DNA from: Ichthyophis bannanicus
Lineage: Eukaryota; Chordata; Amphibia; Gymnophiona; Ichthyophiidae
Assembly (NCBI GenBank): GCA_033557465.1
Contig: CM066032.1
Location: 1,315,977,758 to 1,316,041,757, forward strand
Reading direction: 5' to 3'
DNA: 64,000 nt
Shown here: in pieces, positions 54,936 to 64,000 of the stretch
Numbering within the stretch: the first letter of the stretch is position 1
How the letters are laid out: the number at the start of each line of letters is the position of its first letter
The notes under the pieces: model-generated
What the model was told of the DNA's origin: nothing
The model's input: the letters and a program-made list of their open reading frames with translations, nothing else
Databases searched by the model: none
Translations under genes and position numbers: made by a program

Positions 54936-56224
54936 TTAAGAGGCTATTGCATTTCTTAACCCCCAGTCTCCCGGTGCCCTGGAGGACAGCTTTTAGTAGG
55001 TGGGTGATCCCCAGCCTGTATAATCAATGCCCTGCCCAGCTGCATGCAAACCTGCCATGGTAGTGGATAATAGAGGGCATTTCATCAGCCACATCTGGCT
55101 AGTTAGAACACTACACATGCCTGCTTATCCCTGACAACAGACTGGTGGCAGCTAGGTGAGGCTGGGGCAGGCTCTAGGTATAGTGGGACGCACCAGCAGC
55201 AAGGTGCAGGTGGACTGTGGTAAATACCTCGGTGATGGATGATACTCGTGCCCTGGTCCATATCTTAACAGAAGTAAGTGCAATGGTGGCAGCCTAGTGG
55301 CCAAATCAGAGAGCCAGCTGTGGTTCCTGGCTCCTTTCTCACAGATATGGCCTATTAATACTTCTATCCATAAAAGTCACTGAACTATCACCTCTGACCC
55401 CAGTAACCCTTTTTTCCTCCCAAGTTTGCACCTATTTGGTGCTAAAGCTGATTCTATTTCTGTTGACTTTACTGATCTCCAGGACCCCAGCAGCCGTAGA
55501 CAGGAAGCAGGAGAACGGTTACTCTGATATACATCATATGCTATAGCTATGCTTTGGCTTATACTTAGAGAACACATTTTATGCTGCCTCAAGCTGATAT
55601 TATCTTGACGGTTCCCAGCATAAAGACTCTGCTGTGCTCTTCTACATTTTCTGGCATTGCTGGACCTTCCCAACATTGCTTGCACTCAACTCTAATGTTT
55701 TGCCTTCTTAAAGTAACCAGTGAAAAGAAAATAAGCTTTAAAATTTTAAGTTTTGCAGAGAGAGAGAGAAGGGGAGAGCCCCAACCTGATCAGCCCCCAA
55801 GAGCAGTACAAGTGAGGGATATAAACATCGGGGCAGACAGTGTCTGGAGCAAGGGAGGTACTGGAACAGCACCAAGCAGGAGAGAGAGCAAAAACAGAGC
55901 CCCACAGCAAGACGTGTAGAGGTGGAGCTCCAGGGTCCTAGCCAGCCATAGACCAGCTGCTGGAAATGACATTTGGACAAGTAACACCCCCCTCCCCCCG
56001 CCCCCAGGCAACAGACAGAGAAAGAAGATGAGTGACAAGCCCATAGAGCTCCAGTGCCTGCATAGAATAAAGTAAGAGGCATAAGCAGAAATGAAAGCAC
56101 TTGCCTGATAGATCAAAGGTGACTATGACAGCTCCCCGCCGCTGCCCCTAGCGTTCTCGGATCTGGACCAGTAGCAGTAGAAGCTTGTCCAATTTTTTTT
56201 TTTTTAATCCTTTGAAGGTAGAGT
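54936..56224. other. No gene recognised
   Basis: Short frames only. A poly-T run lies at about 56196-56207. The 55738-56100 frames are composition-driven. Confidence 0.45.
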
Positions 56225-56480
56225 AAGGCAACTATTTTGGGTCATTTTTTGCCCCTCCCAAGACTTTGCCTCCTGTCTTCTGTTGTCCTGCCGCCGCTGA
56301 GAGAAGAAAAAGTGATGGCGGCAGGGCAACAGCTGGCAGCCAGAATGCGCCCCCCAAAGCCTTTGCCCCCTGTGCGGCTGCATAAGGCTAGGTATGGTCC
56401 TGTCCGCCGGGTACCTGTGACCTGGACTGGCCACTGTTTGAAACAGGATACTGGGCTTGATGGGCCTTAGTCTTTAAATA
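56225..56480 (+). repeat. Repeat shared with 62640-62865 (LINE 3' end with G/C-rich insert)
   Basis: 'cgccgctgagagaagaaaaa', 'atgcgccccccaaagccttt' and 'ctaggtatggtcctg' recur at 62655, 62710 and 62762 with moderate divergence. Both end with the 'tactgggcttgatgg' LINE 3' phrase. Confidence 0.7.
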
Positions 56481-56847
56481 CTGCCGCAGACCCTGGAACA
56501 TCAAACACCTATTTGAAAAGCTGAGCAATTCAGATTACTACAGTACAGATCCCCTACATACAAACTCTATGTTAACAGAACAGCTAGTCTTGGTCACACA
56601 TTCAAAACACAGACCCATACCAAGTATATATTAAATGACCATAACCTAAAAATAAACATAGGTAGATAATACTTAGGGGTATGTTTACTAAACTGCGTTA
56701 GTGAAAGGAAAGCCAAATAAGGACATGGGCGGGACATCGTAACCACTAACGCGCGTTCCAAAAACTAACGAGCGGTACAGGGCGCGGTGGCGCATTACTG
56801 CGCGTTAATTGTATGAAGGCGTACAGACACAAAGCACTGAAACAGAG

Positions 56848-56925
56848 CTGTAGCACAATGGTCAGTGTACTGACCACTGTTACAGGCAGCATGGGTTCGA
56901 GTCCCCAGTGTGCCTAACGCAGAAG
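56848..56925 (+). other. tRNA-like module (pol III A and B boxes) inside the TIR element
   Basis: A box TAGCACAATGG and B box GGTTCGAGTCC (a perfect B-box consensus) at 56859-56907, about 38 bp apart, with a T-stem GGG/CCC around TTCGAGT. The copy at 63664-63735 keeps the same module in weaker form. It is not a canonical tRNA gene. Confidence 0.65.
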
Positions 56926-57309
56926 GCTGACCCAGGCATCACCCTGTACATTACATAGGGAATGAGGAGGCATGTTTTACTTTACATTGAGTAGTGGTGT
57001 CAGAAACACACCCTCGGAGTGTGCCTAGCCACATATGTTGGTGCGTGGCTGCGTGCGTAGCCCCGTGCGTAGCTACGAGCATTGGTGCGTGCGTGGGTAC
57101 GTGTGTTTTACCAGCGTGGGCACCTAATATTACAGACTGTTTAGGGTATCCTGCACCTATGCATTAAGCTAACAGATGTACGTGTGATGGCCTATGGTGT
57201 ATCTGAGCCTGTGAGCAGGTGCTGGATTTTCCCAGGGTTGGATTGTGCCAGGCACACCCATGATGCACTGCACATGCAAATTAGCTGTCCACAGATAAAC
57301 ACCATGGGG

Positions 57310-57402
57310 AATGCACCCCCACAGCACCTCAGCCTGGTAGGGGGGACTGACTGTGTGCACCCCCACAGCACCTCGGCCTGGTAAGGGGGACTGACCGTGT
57401 GT
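57310..57402 (+). repeat. Tandem duplication, unit ~44 bp
   Basis: 'tgcacccccacagcacctca' with its continuation to 'actgactgtg' is followed at once by a second copy (from about 57357) with a few changes. Confidence 0.8.
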
Positions 57403-59104
57403 TGTACAGGCACAGAGTAGCTACACACCGTCACATTGTGCGGGTACTGTGCTCACCCTGAGGGTGCAGTGAGGCGCCCAGCACCAGGTCCACAGCAACG
57501 TCCATGGCTGAAAGAGGCCATGGTGTAGGTCCAAAGCAGTGTTAATGTGTGAGATAGGTAGTTTCTGCAGAAACACCTTGGATATCTCTGTCTGCTTCAG
57601 TCAGGTGTAGCCCCATGGACCCCCACCCCCAGGGCACAAAAAGGGTCTCCTATCAATAGATCCACATTCTACCTCCCTGCACAGGTGGCAGTAGAGGGGA
57701 ACAGACACCCCACAAGGCAGTCAATGCAGCTCTATACACATCCATAACACAATAACAGACAGACAGTAGGCCTGGATTATGGTAAGCTGCACCCCACCAA
57801 TATCTGATAATCTCCTGCTGAAATCCATCAGCCACTGCACCCTGCAAGCCACTCCATCAAGACACATACCAGCTGCAAACAGTCTGCTAGTTAGTCCATA
57901 GTGCATGTGCCCAGTGGAGATGCATGCACCCAGAACTGGGATGTCAGCATACACTGCCAGCAGATAAATCATTGACTGGGCCCCAAAAGAAAACCCATAT
58001 CTATCACATGAGAGAAATACCATATAGCACTATGGGGATGCCTAGCCATGCTGTGGTCACTGCACAGTCAGGGTGAGAGTGATCTCCCTGCAGGACATAC
58101 AGCGGTCATCCTGTCTGTGTAGGTGGTGGCCGGGCACTAAGATGCCGCAGTCAGTGCCCTATGCGCTGTGCAGATGCAGCCTGGCCAGGCCACCCTGTCT
58201 GGGCTATACCCATGGTACCTTGCTCCTCATTATGCGCATTGGCAGGCCAATACTGGCAACAGTGCTGGCAGTGTGGGCAGTGGAAGGTGTTTGCAGCCGC
58301 CACACACTGTAGAGACAGACACACACTCCGACACCTATGCCAGCATTGTGCTACTGTAGAGTTCAGCAGCCCTGCCCACCACACCAGTCCTGGGCACAGT
58401 CCAGGCATGGATATGGTCCGCAATACTGTTGGGCGACACTCCCCAGGGTGGTAAACACTGTCAGAGACCAGACCTGCAGCACACACCGCAGACATCAGAA
58501 TGATTGTTATGGTGGAGCTCACTGAGCAAAATGTGCTTAACGTAGGAATTGAAATCTGCCAGTTATCATAGGAAACGTTTGATAGCCGTGTACCATATAC
58601 CCAGGTGTAGGGTGCCATTGCTAAGGTATGCAAGTGCTAGTATTGGGAGATACAGGCAGGGCCCAATGTCCTGCCTCTCCAGGAGGCATTGGCCAATGGG
58701 GCCTGTGGGTGGGTGTGTTGGTGTGTTTGGCCCTGTTGACTGCTGCTTTACGGCAGTGTTCCCCAACTCGTCTTGGTGTTCCAACCACTGTTCGGGTTTT
58801 CATGCTGTCCCTCATAAATATGCATGAGCTACATCTGCATACCATGGGGGTGGTGCATAGATATGCAGCACAGGCATCTTTATTAGAGGCAGCATGGTAC
58901 CTGAATGGTGTGGGGCCCTCCAGGACTGCATTTGCGAGACTCTGCTCTAGGTAATGCGCCTATTTCTGGTGTCTGTGTTTGGTGTGGTAAACTATAGGCG
59001 TAGTAACCATGCGTATGTTCTCTGCAATAAAAGGAGTGTCTTTACTATCACTGTTTGGTGGTGGGTAAAACTATGGGGACTGGGTTGGCAGGAGCCCCAG
59101 CTAG

Positions 59105-59170
59105 GATTTGAACCTGTGACCTTCTGGTTTTACAGGCACTGGCTGTGTCCATTGCACCACACTGTCCACA
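59105..59170 (-). other. tRNA-like module, minus strand, inside the TIR element
   Basis: In reverse: A-box-like TGGTGCAATGG and B box GGTTCAAATCC, about 35 bp apart. It faces the module at 56848, so the two pol III-type heads point inward. Confidence 0.55.
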
Positions 59171-59963
59171 GAGACAGTGCAGTCCCTGGAGATAGGAAAA
59201 CCGGCCTGACGAGTCCGAAACCCTGCTCTGCATAATGTTACTGTGGGCTCATTTACCTTGTATGGAGACAAAGGTGCACATAAACCTCATAAAAGACCTC
59301 GAAAAAGGGGCATACACCCATAATCAAGCTGGGAAACAATGATATCATTTGGCAACATTACAAAACACTCCCAGGAACGCTCCATTACAATGAAATGACC
59401 TTTGAAAGGGTCTACGGAGCGTAGACCCTTCCAAACATCATTTCTCTTTTTTGCTGCTTTCCTGGGAGTGTTTTCATTGTTGCCCATTGCTATCACTGTT
59501 GCCCAGCTGTATTTTAATTTTTAACCGTTTTCTTGTGGTCATTTTAAAGTGTTATTTGCAATTTTGTTGTGTGCACATGTATCACACTGCTCACGTTTTG
59601 TGGGCTTCCCCGGTTTTGCTGTACATTGCTGACGGAAATGGTTTCTCTTCCCTTTAATGTGCCTTTAACGACAGGTTTTCATTCGCGTTGGAATTGAGCT
59701 CTGCATTTCAGCACGTTAGTGTGAGGGGAGCCTCTCCCCGCCCACTCTCCGCCCATTGACCCCTTCTCTCCGCCCACTCTCCACCTTCTGCGCTGTTTTA
59801 ACGCGCCGCGGGACTTTACGATCGTTAACTACGCTTAACGCGCGTAGTATGGCGTTAACAGTCGTTGGTGCGTCAGTACGCACGTTATACCACACTTACG
59901 GTCATTAACGTCGTACAACGCGTGTTATTCACGTTTACCGCACTTTAGTAAACATACCCCTTA

Positions 59964-60631
59964 AACTGCAAAAATTAAACTGCAACTCCGAGAAGCCAGA
60001 TTCTGCATACAGTGCAATACTAGAGAAATAGAAAGAGATGCATTTGCGTGTACTGTATAAAATGTAAAGGTAGCACCAAGTCCAATCATTAAATTGAAAA
60101 TAAAATTCTCTTCTACCTTTGTTGTTTGACTATTTTATTCTCTGATCATGTAGGTCCCAAACTGAGGTTTCTGCTTTCCTCTATCTCCCAGTGCACCCTT
60201 CTGTCTACTTTCCCCGAGAGACGGCATGAAGGTGATGCAGTGTCATGTGCAGCGACTCACTGCGGCATCATTTGCATAACTTTAGTATACTTTATTTAAA
60301 ATGTATATGCCACCCTTCTAAAATGTTAGGTGGCTCCTAAACATGCACATGCAATTTAGTTAAACAGATCTTTCAATAAAACAAACATAATAATAAAACA
60401 TTAAATCTGGTTAATGAAAAGCCACTTACACAGCCCTCCCCCCCATCAAACAATTATAAGTATCTGCATATCAGATTTATTTTGCTATGGTCATATTATC
60501 GATGAGGAGGGAAGATATAAAATGAGAAACTAATCCTGGTAGTCATGAATTCAAATGCTGGATTGGATTGTGCTAGAGTTGGAAAAGTCTGGAACTCAGC
60601 AGCGGTGAAGCTATCAGGCTACTAAACAAAA
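59964..60631. other. No gene; LINE/SINE-like A/T-rich piece
   Basis: 'tttatttaaaatgtatatgc' and 'caccc' around 60290-60400 resemble the reversed tail region of LINEs ('taccacc...' at 21895), but weakly. Confidence 0.4.
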
Positions 60632-61449
60632 TTAACACTAGAAGCCCCAAAGTGCGTTAATTGACGCAAATGCATCTTCGAAGTTGTATACCAGCGCCAC
60701 TGCTAGAACCATATCAGTTATGTTCCATGACTTTGTTAGCGAGCTCAAGATGTTCAAATATGTGCATTGAAAATTAATGACAGATGCGCCATCTAGCGGA
60801 AAAATGTCTGTATACCTAGAAGTCCCAAAAGTACGGCAATTGACGCAACCAAGAAAATTGGGTGGTTTTCACAAGTTTCATACAACGACTAACATAAGAA
60901 CAGTGTTAACTAAATGTAAAAGTAACTGCAAATTCAAAAGTAACTGCAAAGTCCATGTCAGTTAACGAACGAACAGGATAAGCATGTACGCCTGCACAAC
61001 CTGTAACATGTCGGTTAACGTTTGAATCTGATTTTGCACCAGCACATCTAGGCACTGCTGTCTTCTTACGTGGTCTCGGCATTCTGTAAATAGAATCGTA
61101 GAAAAAAAATGAATAAAATTTCAGGGAGGAAGCAATATGCTAAACGTTCTGGAGTGTCGGCCTGTTTTAGGGCGTGTTCGAAAGTCACGACATTGTGCAT
61201 ACCTGTGTAACAGAGTTAAATTTTGGTTTTAAATCAATCACTGTTTACAGTTTTACTATGACATTACAAAACAATAAACACATGATGACTTCATGTTATG
61301 ATGTCACATATTGCACGTATTTAACAAATAAGTAACTTCAAATTAATTTACATCTGCATTTCATGATAAACGCAGTCGTCGTGATAATGCGTCAATTGAC
61401 ACACTTTGGGGTTTCTAGGTAAAATGCCTTTTGGGGCTTCTAGTGTTAA
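60632..61449. mobile_element. piggyBac-like MITE, 810 bp, TTAA duplication
   Basis: The element 60636-61445 has inverted ends CACTAGAAGCCCCAAA and its complement, flanked by TTAA (60632-60635 and 61446-61449), the piggyBac target. Each end holds a second, subterminal copy of the motif CTAGAAG/ACCCCAAAGTG...CAATTGACGCA (60819-60851; 61385-61418). No transposase frame. On the minus strand, 'ttctatttacag' followed by an ATG and MPRPRKKTAVPRC (about 61083-61040) looks like an acceptor and a basic exon start, possibly the relic of a parent gene. Confidence 0.85.
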
Positions 61450-61499
61450 ACTGAGACATTCCCTTAAAATTTAAAATGTCCTTGTATTTAAACTAACAA

Positions 61500-61915
61500 A
61501 ATATTTTAAATTTCAGTCTGGCAGCATAAAGAATGTAAAACTGCAAATGTCAAAAACAATACATAGTCTAGTACCCCCCTCCCCCAACCAACACTCTACA
61601 GTTGACCTCATCAAGAACCCAAAGTACAGAACCCATAGAGCAAATCTAGTATTCCACAACTACACTAACTTCCAAAACTCACACAACATGGAGCATACCC
61701 AGAGAAGGCAGCTTACAAATATTGCAGTGTGCCCTAGAACATCCATATTTTTCTGAAAATTGAACAAGTCACATTTCTACAGCTCCCAACATGGAAACTC
61801 CATGCTAACAGAACATGTAGCCTCAGTCACACATATGCAGAAAAGAGATAGATCCTCAACAAATAGGGAATATATCAGTACAAATTAAAAACAGACATAT
61901 GTAGACAAAAAATGC
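61500..61915. repeat. Dispersed repeat, see 39730
   Basis: Contains 'actccatgctaacagaacat' and 'cctcagtcacacatatgcag', resembling 'actctatgttaacagaacag' and 'cttggtcacacattcaaaac' at 56565. The type is unknown. Confidence 0.45.
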
Positions 61916-62189
61916 TTTTACCCATTACTGATAGGTTTACAGGATTTCTTTCCAAAAATTATACATTACTGCAGAGTGAGGCAAGAGAAAGAACTGTCAC
62001 ACAGAGGCATCTGCATTGTCAGCAGAAACTAACATAATGGCTCAGCAGAAGTAGCATGAGTGCAACTAATGCTACCTCAGTGGGTGGCCTTAGTTGTAGC
62101 AACAGCTGTTTTGCCACGCTGAAATGCAGTAACTGCAGGGGATGTAACTGTCTCCCTGCAGTTAGCATATGGCCCTGCATAATCAAATT

Positions 62190-62310
62190 CTGGTATTAGT
62201 TACCAGAGGATGCAGTAAAAGCTGTTAGTGTAGCTGGGTTTAAAAAAGGTTTGGACAAGTTCTTGGAGGAAAGGTCCATAAATTATTATTAAAGAGGACC
62301 TGGGAAATTC
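62190..62310 (+). repeat. LINE fragment, CR1/L2-like
   Basis: 'ttaccagaggatgcagtaaa' and 'tttaaaaaaggtttggacaa' are standard phrases near the ORF2 end of these LINEs. The reverse copy is at 8800-8930. It appears to be continued at 62757-62870 after a ~440-bp insert that is partly shared with 56270-56400. Confidence 0.7.
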
Positions 62311-62639
62311 ACTGCTTGCCCTGGGACTGTACCGAGCCAGAATCGCGCCCTGTGCAACTTGCACATTGGGTGCATGCCCCACCCTCCCACACCTCCATCC
62401 AGCCTGCCACTTCCTGCTCTTACCTTGCTGCTACTGCTCTCTGTTTTCTGCACAGCGGCTCCAGCAGCAGGGAAGAAACAGAAAACGGCTGGATGGAGGT
62501 GGAGGAGAGGGCATGCTCCTGATATGCAAATCTCCGGCACTTTAAGCAGATCTGTCCCTCCTTGCTCTGACGTTGCTTCAGAGGAGGGAGGGACCAGACC
62601 TTAAAGTGCCATGAAAAGGTTTAGGGGATGCATTTTGGC

Positions 62640-62870
62640 TGTCTACTGTTGCCCTGCCGCCACTGAAAGAAGAAAAAGTGATGGTGACAGGGCAACAGAA
62701 GGCACCTGAAATGCGCCCCCCAAAGCCTTTGCGCCCTGTGCGGCTGCATTGCTCGCACAGGGCTAGGTATGGTCCTGCCTGCCAGGTACTTGTGACCTGG
62801 ATTGGTCACTGTTGGAAACAGTATACTGGGCTTGATGGATCTTAGTCTGACCAGTATGGCTTTTCTATGT
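62640..62870 (+). repeat. Repeat shared with 56225-56480
   Basis: See that entry. It ends 'tactgggcttgatggatctt' and 'agtctgaccagtatggc', the LINE 3' UTR phrase. Confidence 0.7.
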
Positions 62871-62913
62871 TCATGTTACCAGTGCAAAGCCTAAAAAATG
62901 CTGCTAAATATGC

Positions 62914-63120
62914 CAAACAAGAGGGGCTCAACAGCACCCTTGCAGCATCTCCCACTTCCACAAAAACAAGAGGGACTTGGCACCCGCTGAAAAGCAAAGA
63001 GAGGCTCAGTGGCCCCTACACAGTACTTCCCACACTCTGAAAAACAAGAGGGACTTTGTGACCCCCTCTCACTCCAACAAAAACACCAAGAAGGGCTTGG
63101 CAGCTCCAACATAACCCCTG
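62914..63120. repeat. Degenerate minisatellite, unit about 60-65 bp
   Basis: Four loose units of the form 'aaaaacaagagggacttggc-cccc'. Related to 54050-54340. Confidence 0.65.
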
Positions 63121-63456
63121 AAACTGTGCACTGGACCAACATGGTGTTAATGTAAATATATGTATTCTGCAAAAAAAACAAAGGAAATGCAAGATCAAAT
63201 TATAACTCATTTTATTCTGTTATAAACTGCGTTATGGTTCTCACTTTTTCTTTTTGAATATATATTCTGCATACACAGAAACCTCTCCCTTGACAATGGG
63301 TGCAGAGCAGAAGTAGGACATTCCCCCAAAGAATTCAATATATTAAAAAAAAATCTGATTCTGGTCATCTCACTAACAATAAACATTCTCCAGTACCAGG
63401 CATATTAAGAATAAATATAAAACCCTACAAAAGTCATCAAAAATCTAAAAGACCAA

Positions 63457-63775
63457 GGGGTATGTTTACTAAACTGCGTTAGTGTGATTCGCGTTAGGAG
63501 CCGCGTTAGTGGAAGGAAAGCCAAAAAAGGACATGGGCGGTACATCGTAACCGATAACGCGCAGTAGCGCGCGTTATTACGCGCCGCGCAGCAACGATCG
63601 TTACAGGGCACACGCTACTGCGCGAAGCTTAAGAAAGCGCGCAGACACCCAAATACAGAAACAGAGCTGTAGGGCAATGGTTACTATACAGACCGATAGT
63701 ACAAGGGTCATGGGGTTGATTCCCCAGTGTGCCTAATGAATAAAACTGGCTGAGGCATCATGTGTAACCCTTTGA
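63457..63775 (+). mobile_element. Left end of a third copy of the 3.3-kb TIR element
   Basis: Starts GGGGTATGTTTACTAAACTG and follows 56676-56935 with CpG-rich subterminal words and the tRNA-like module, to about 63770. Beyond that it no longer matches the full copy. The flank before it reads CAA and not TTA. Confidence 0.75.
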
Positions 63776-63827
63776 AAGCCTACTATAATATTTTAATCCA
63801 CATTCTGCAGCCAGGTTAATGTTTGCA

Positions 63828-64000
63828 TATGTCAGGAAAATTGTACCCGTCTTATCCAATATGTTCCAATAGTGACGTTCCCTCTGCCATGGTCATGTAT
63901 TATAAACCATTTGATAGGAATATTGAGGCAGAAGTTTGGATCCCGAAAGTTCTGGGCTTGGCCTGGAAAGGGTTAAGTAGCGGGCTGTGAGGAAGTTTAG
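63828..64000 (+). repeat. Segment homologous to 10705-10880 in ERV-A
   Basis: 'aggaaaattgtaccc', 'caatatgtt', 'tctgccatggtcatgtatta', 'tgggcttggcctggaaaggg' align in order with the ERV-A gag-position segment at roughly three-quarters identity. It runs off the window end, so its nature (another ERV or a separate element) is open. Confidence 0.75.

Larger units (their letters stand above)
56673..59963 (+). mobile_element. 3.3-kb TIR transposon (Harbinger-like), TTA duplication
   Basis: The element 56676-59960 has ends GGGGTATGTTTACTAAA and its exact complement TTTAGTAAACATACCCC, flanked by TTA (56673-56675 and 59961-59963). A TTA duplication with a G-rich TIR start suits PIF/Harbinger elements. 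Subterminal regions on both sides are full of 'aacgcgcgtta'-like CpG-rich palindromic words. It has no reading frame above about 160 codons and no transposase signature, so it is non-autonomous or decayed. Two other copies are in the window (1-768 and 63457 onward). It carries two tRNA-like modules. Confidence 0.82.

Noticed and set aside
56859..56907. Possible true tRNA gene
   Set aside because: A and B boxes are present, but no acceptor stem or anticodon arm folds convincingly by eye and the unit recurs inside a transposon, so it is called a tRNA-like module.

Overview
The window is non-coding-rich vertebrate genomic DNA from an immunoglobulin kappa light-chain V region that has been heavily invaded by transposable elements. 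One complete V-kappa gene is present (3637-4219, + strand, with a textbook 12-spacer RSS at 4220-4247). A second V unit has kept only its promoter and leader exon (16831-17058). The 12-bp-spacer V-kappa RSS, L1-like and L2/CR1-like LINEs, tRNA-headed SINEs with an L2-like tail, hAT, piggyBac-like and TTA-targeting DNA transposons, and gammaretrovirus-like ERVs together suggest a non-mammalian tetrapod. My best guess is a caecilian amphibian, with a non-avian reptile as the alternative. This is inference from repeat style and not a proof. No J or C kappa segment was seen.

Layout. 1-768 is the right end of a TIR element. 3470-4247 is the functional V-kappa gene. 6005-8930 holds degenerate LINE and SINE pieces and purine-rich DNA. 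9181-16539 is a plus-strand ERV with near-identical LTRs but a wrecked interior. 16831-17058 is the leader-only V-kappa remnant. 17215-22670 holds microsatellites, SINEs and an inverted repeat. 23173-38727 is a second, minus-strand ERV with long gag, pol and env reading frames, split inside integrase by an intact, full-length L1-like LINE (26707-32180). 40560-42338 is a minisatellite followed by a 94-bp-arm hairpin. 42685-45700 is a minus-strand L2-like LINE carrying two nested insertions. 48110-48654 is a fold-back hAT-type MITE. 49022-52154 is a DNA transposon with a frameshifted transposase. 56676-59960 is a 3.3-kb TIR element carrying tRNA-like modules. 60636-61445 is a piggyBac-like MITE, and 63457-64000 holds another copy of the 3.3-kb element plus a segment shared with the first ERV.

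How the parts relate. The two ERVs belong to related lineages: they share LTR architecture, a similar primer-binding region, a splice donor in the same context, a highly conserved leader block, and Env/Pol sequence. The minus-strand element still encodes most of its proteins. The plus-strand element does not, yet its LTRs differ by only about 3 of 642 positions. This fits a non-autonomous element mobilised in trans by a relative. The order of events in the minus-strand ERV is clear from perfect target-site duplications: ERV integration (CTGT), then L1 insertion with a 16-bp duplication.

Limits. All comparisons were made by eye within this window. Superfamily names for the DNA transposons rest on termini and target-site duplications, not on database searches.
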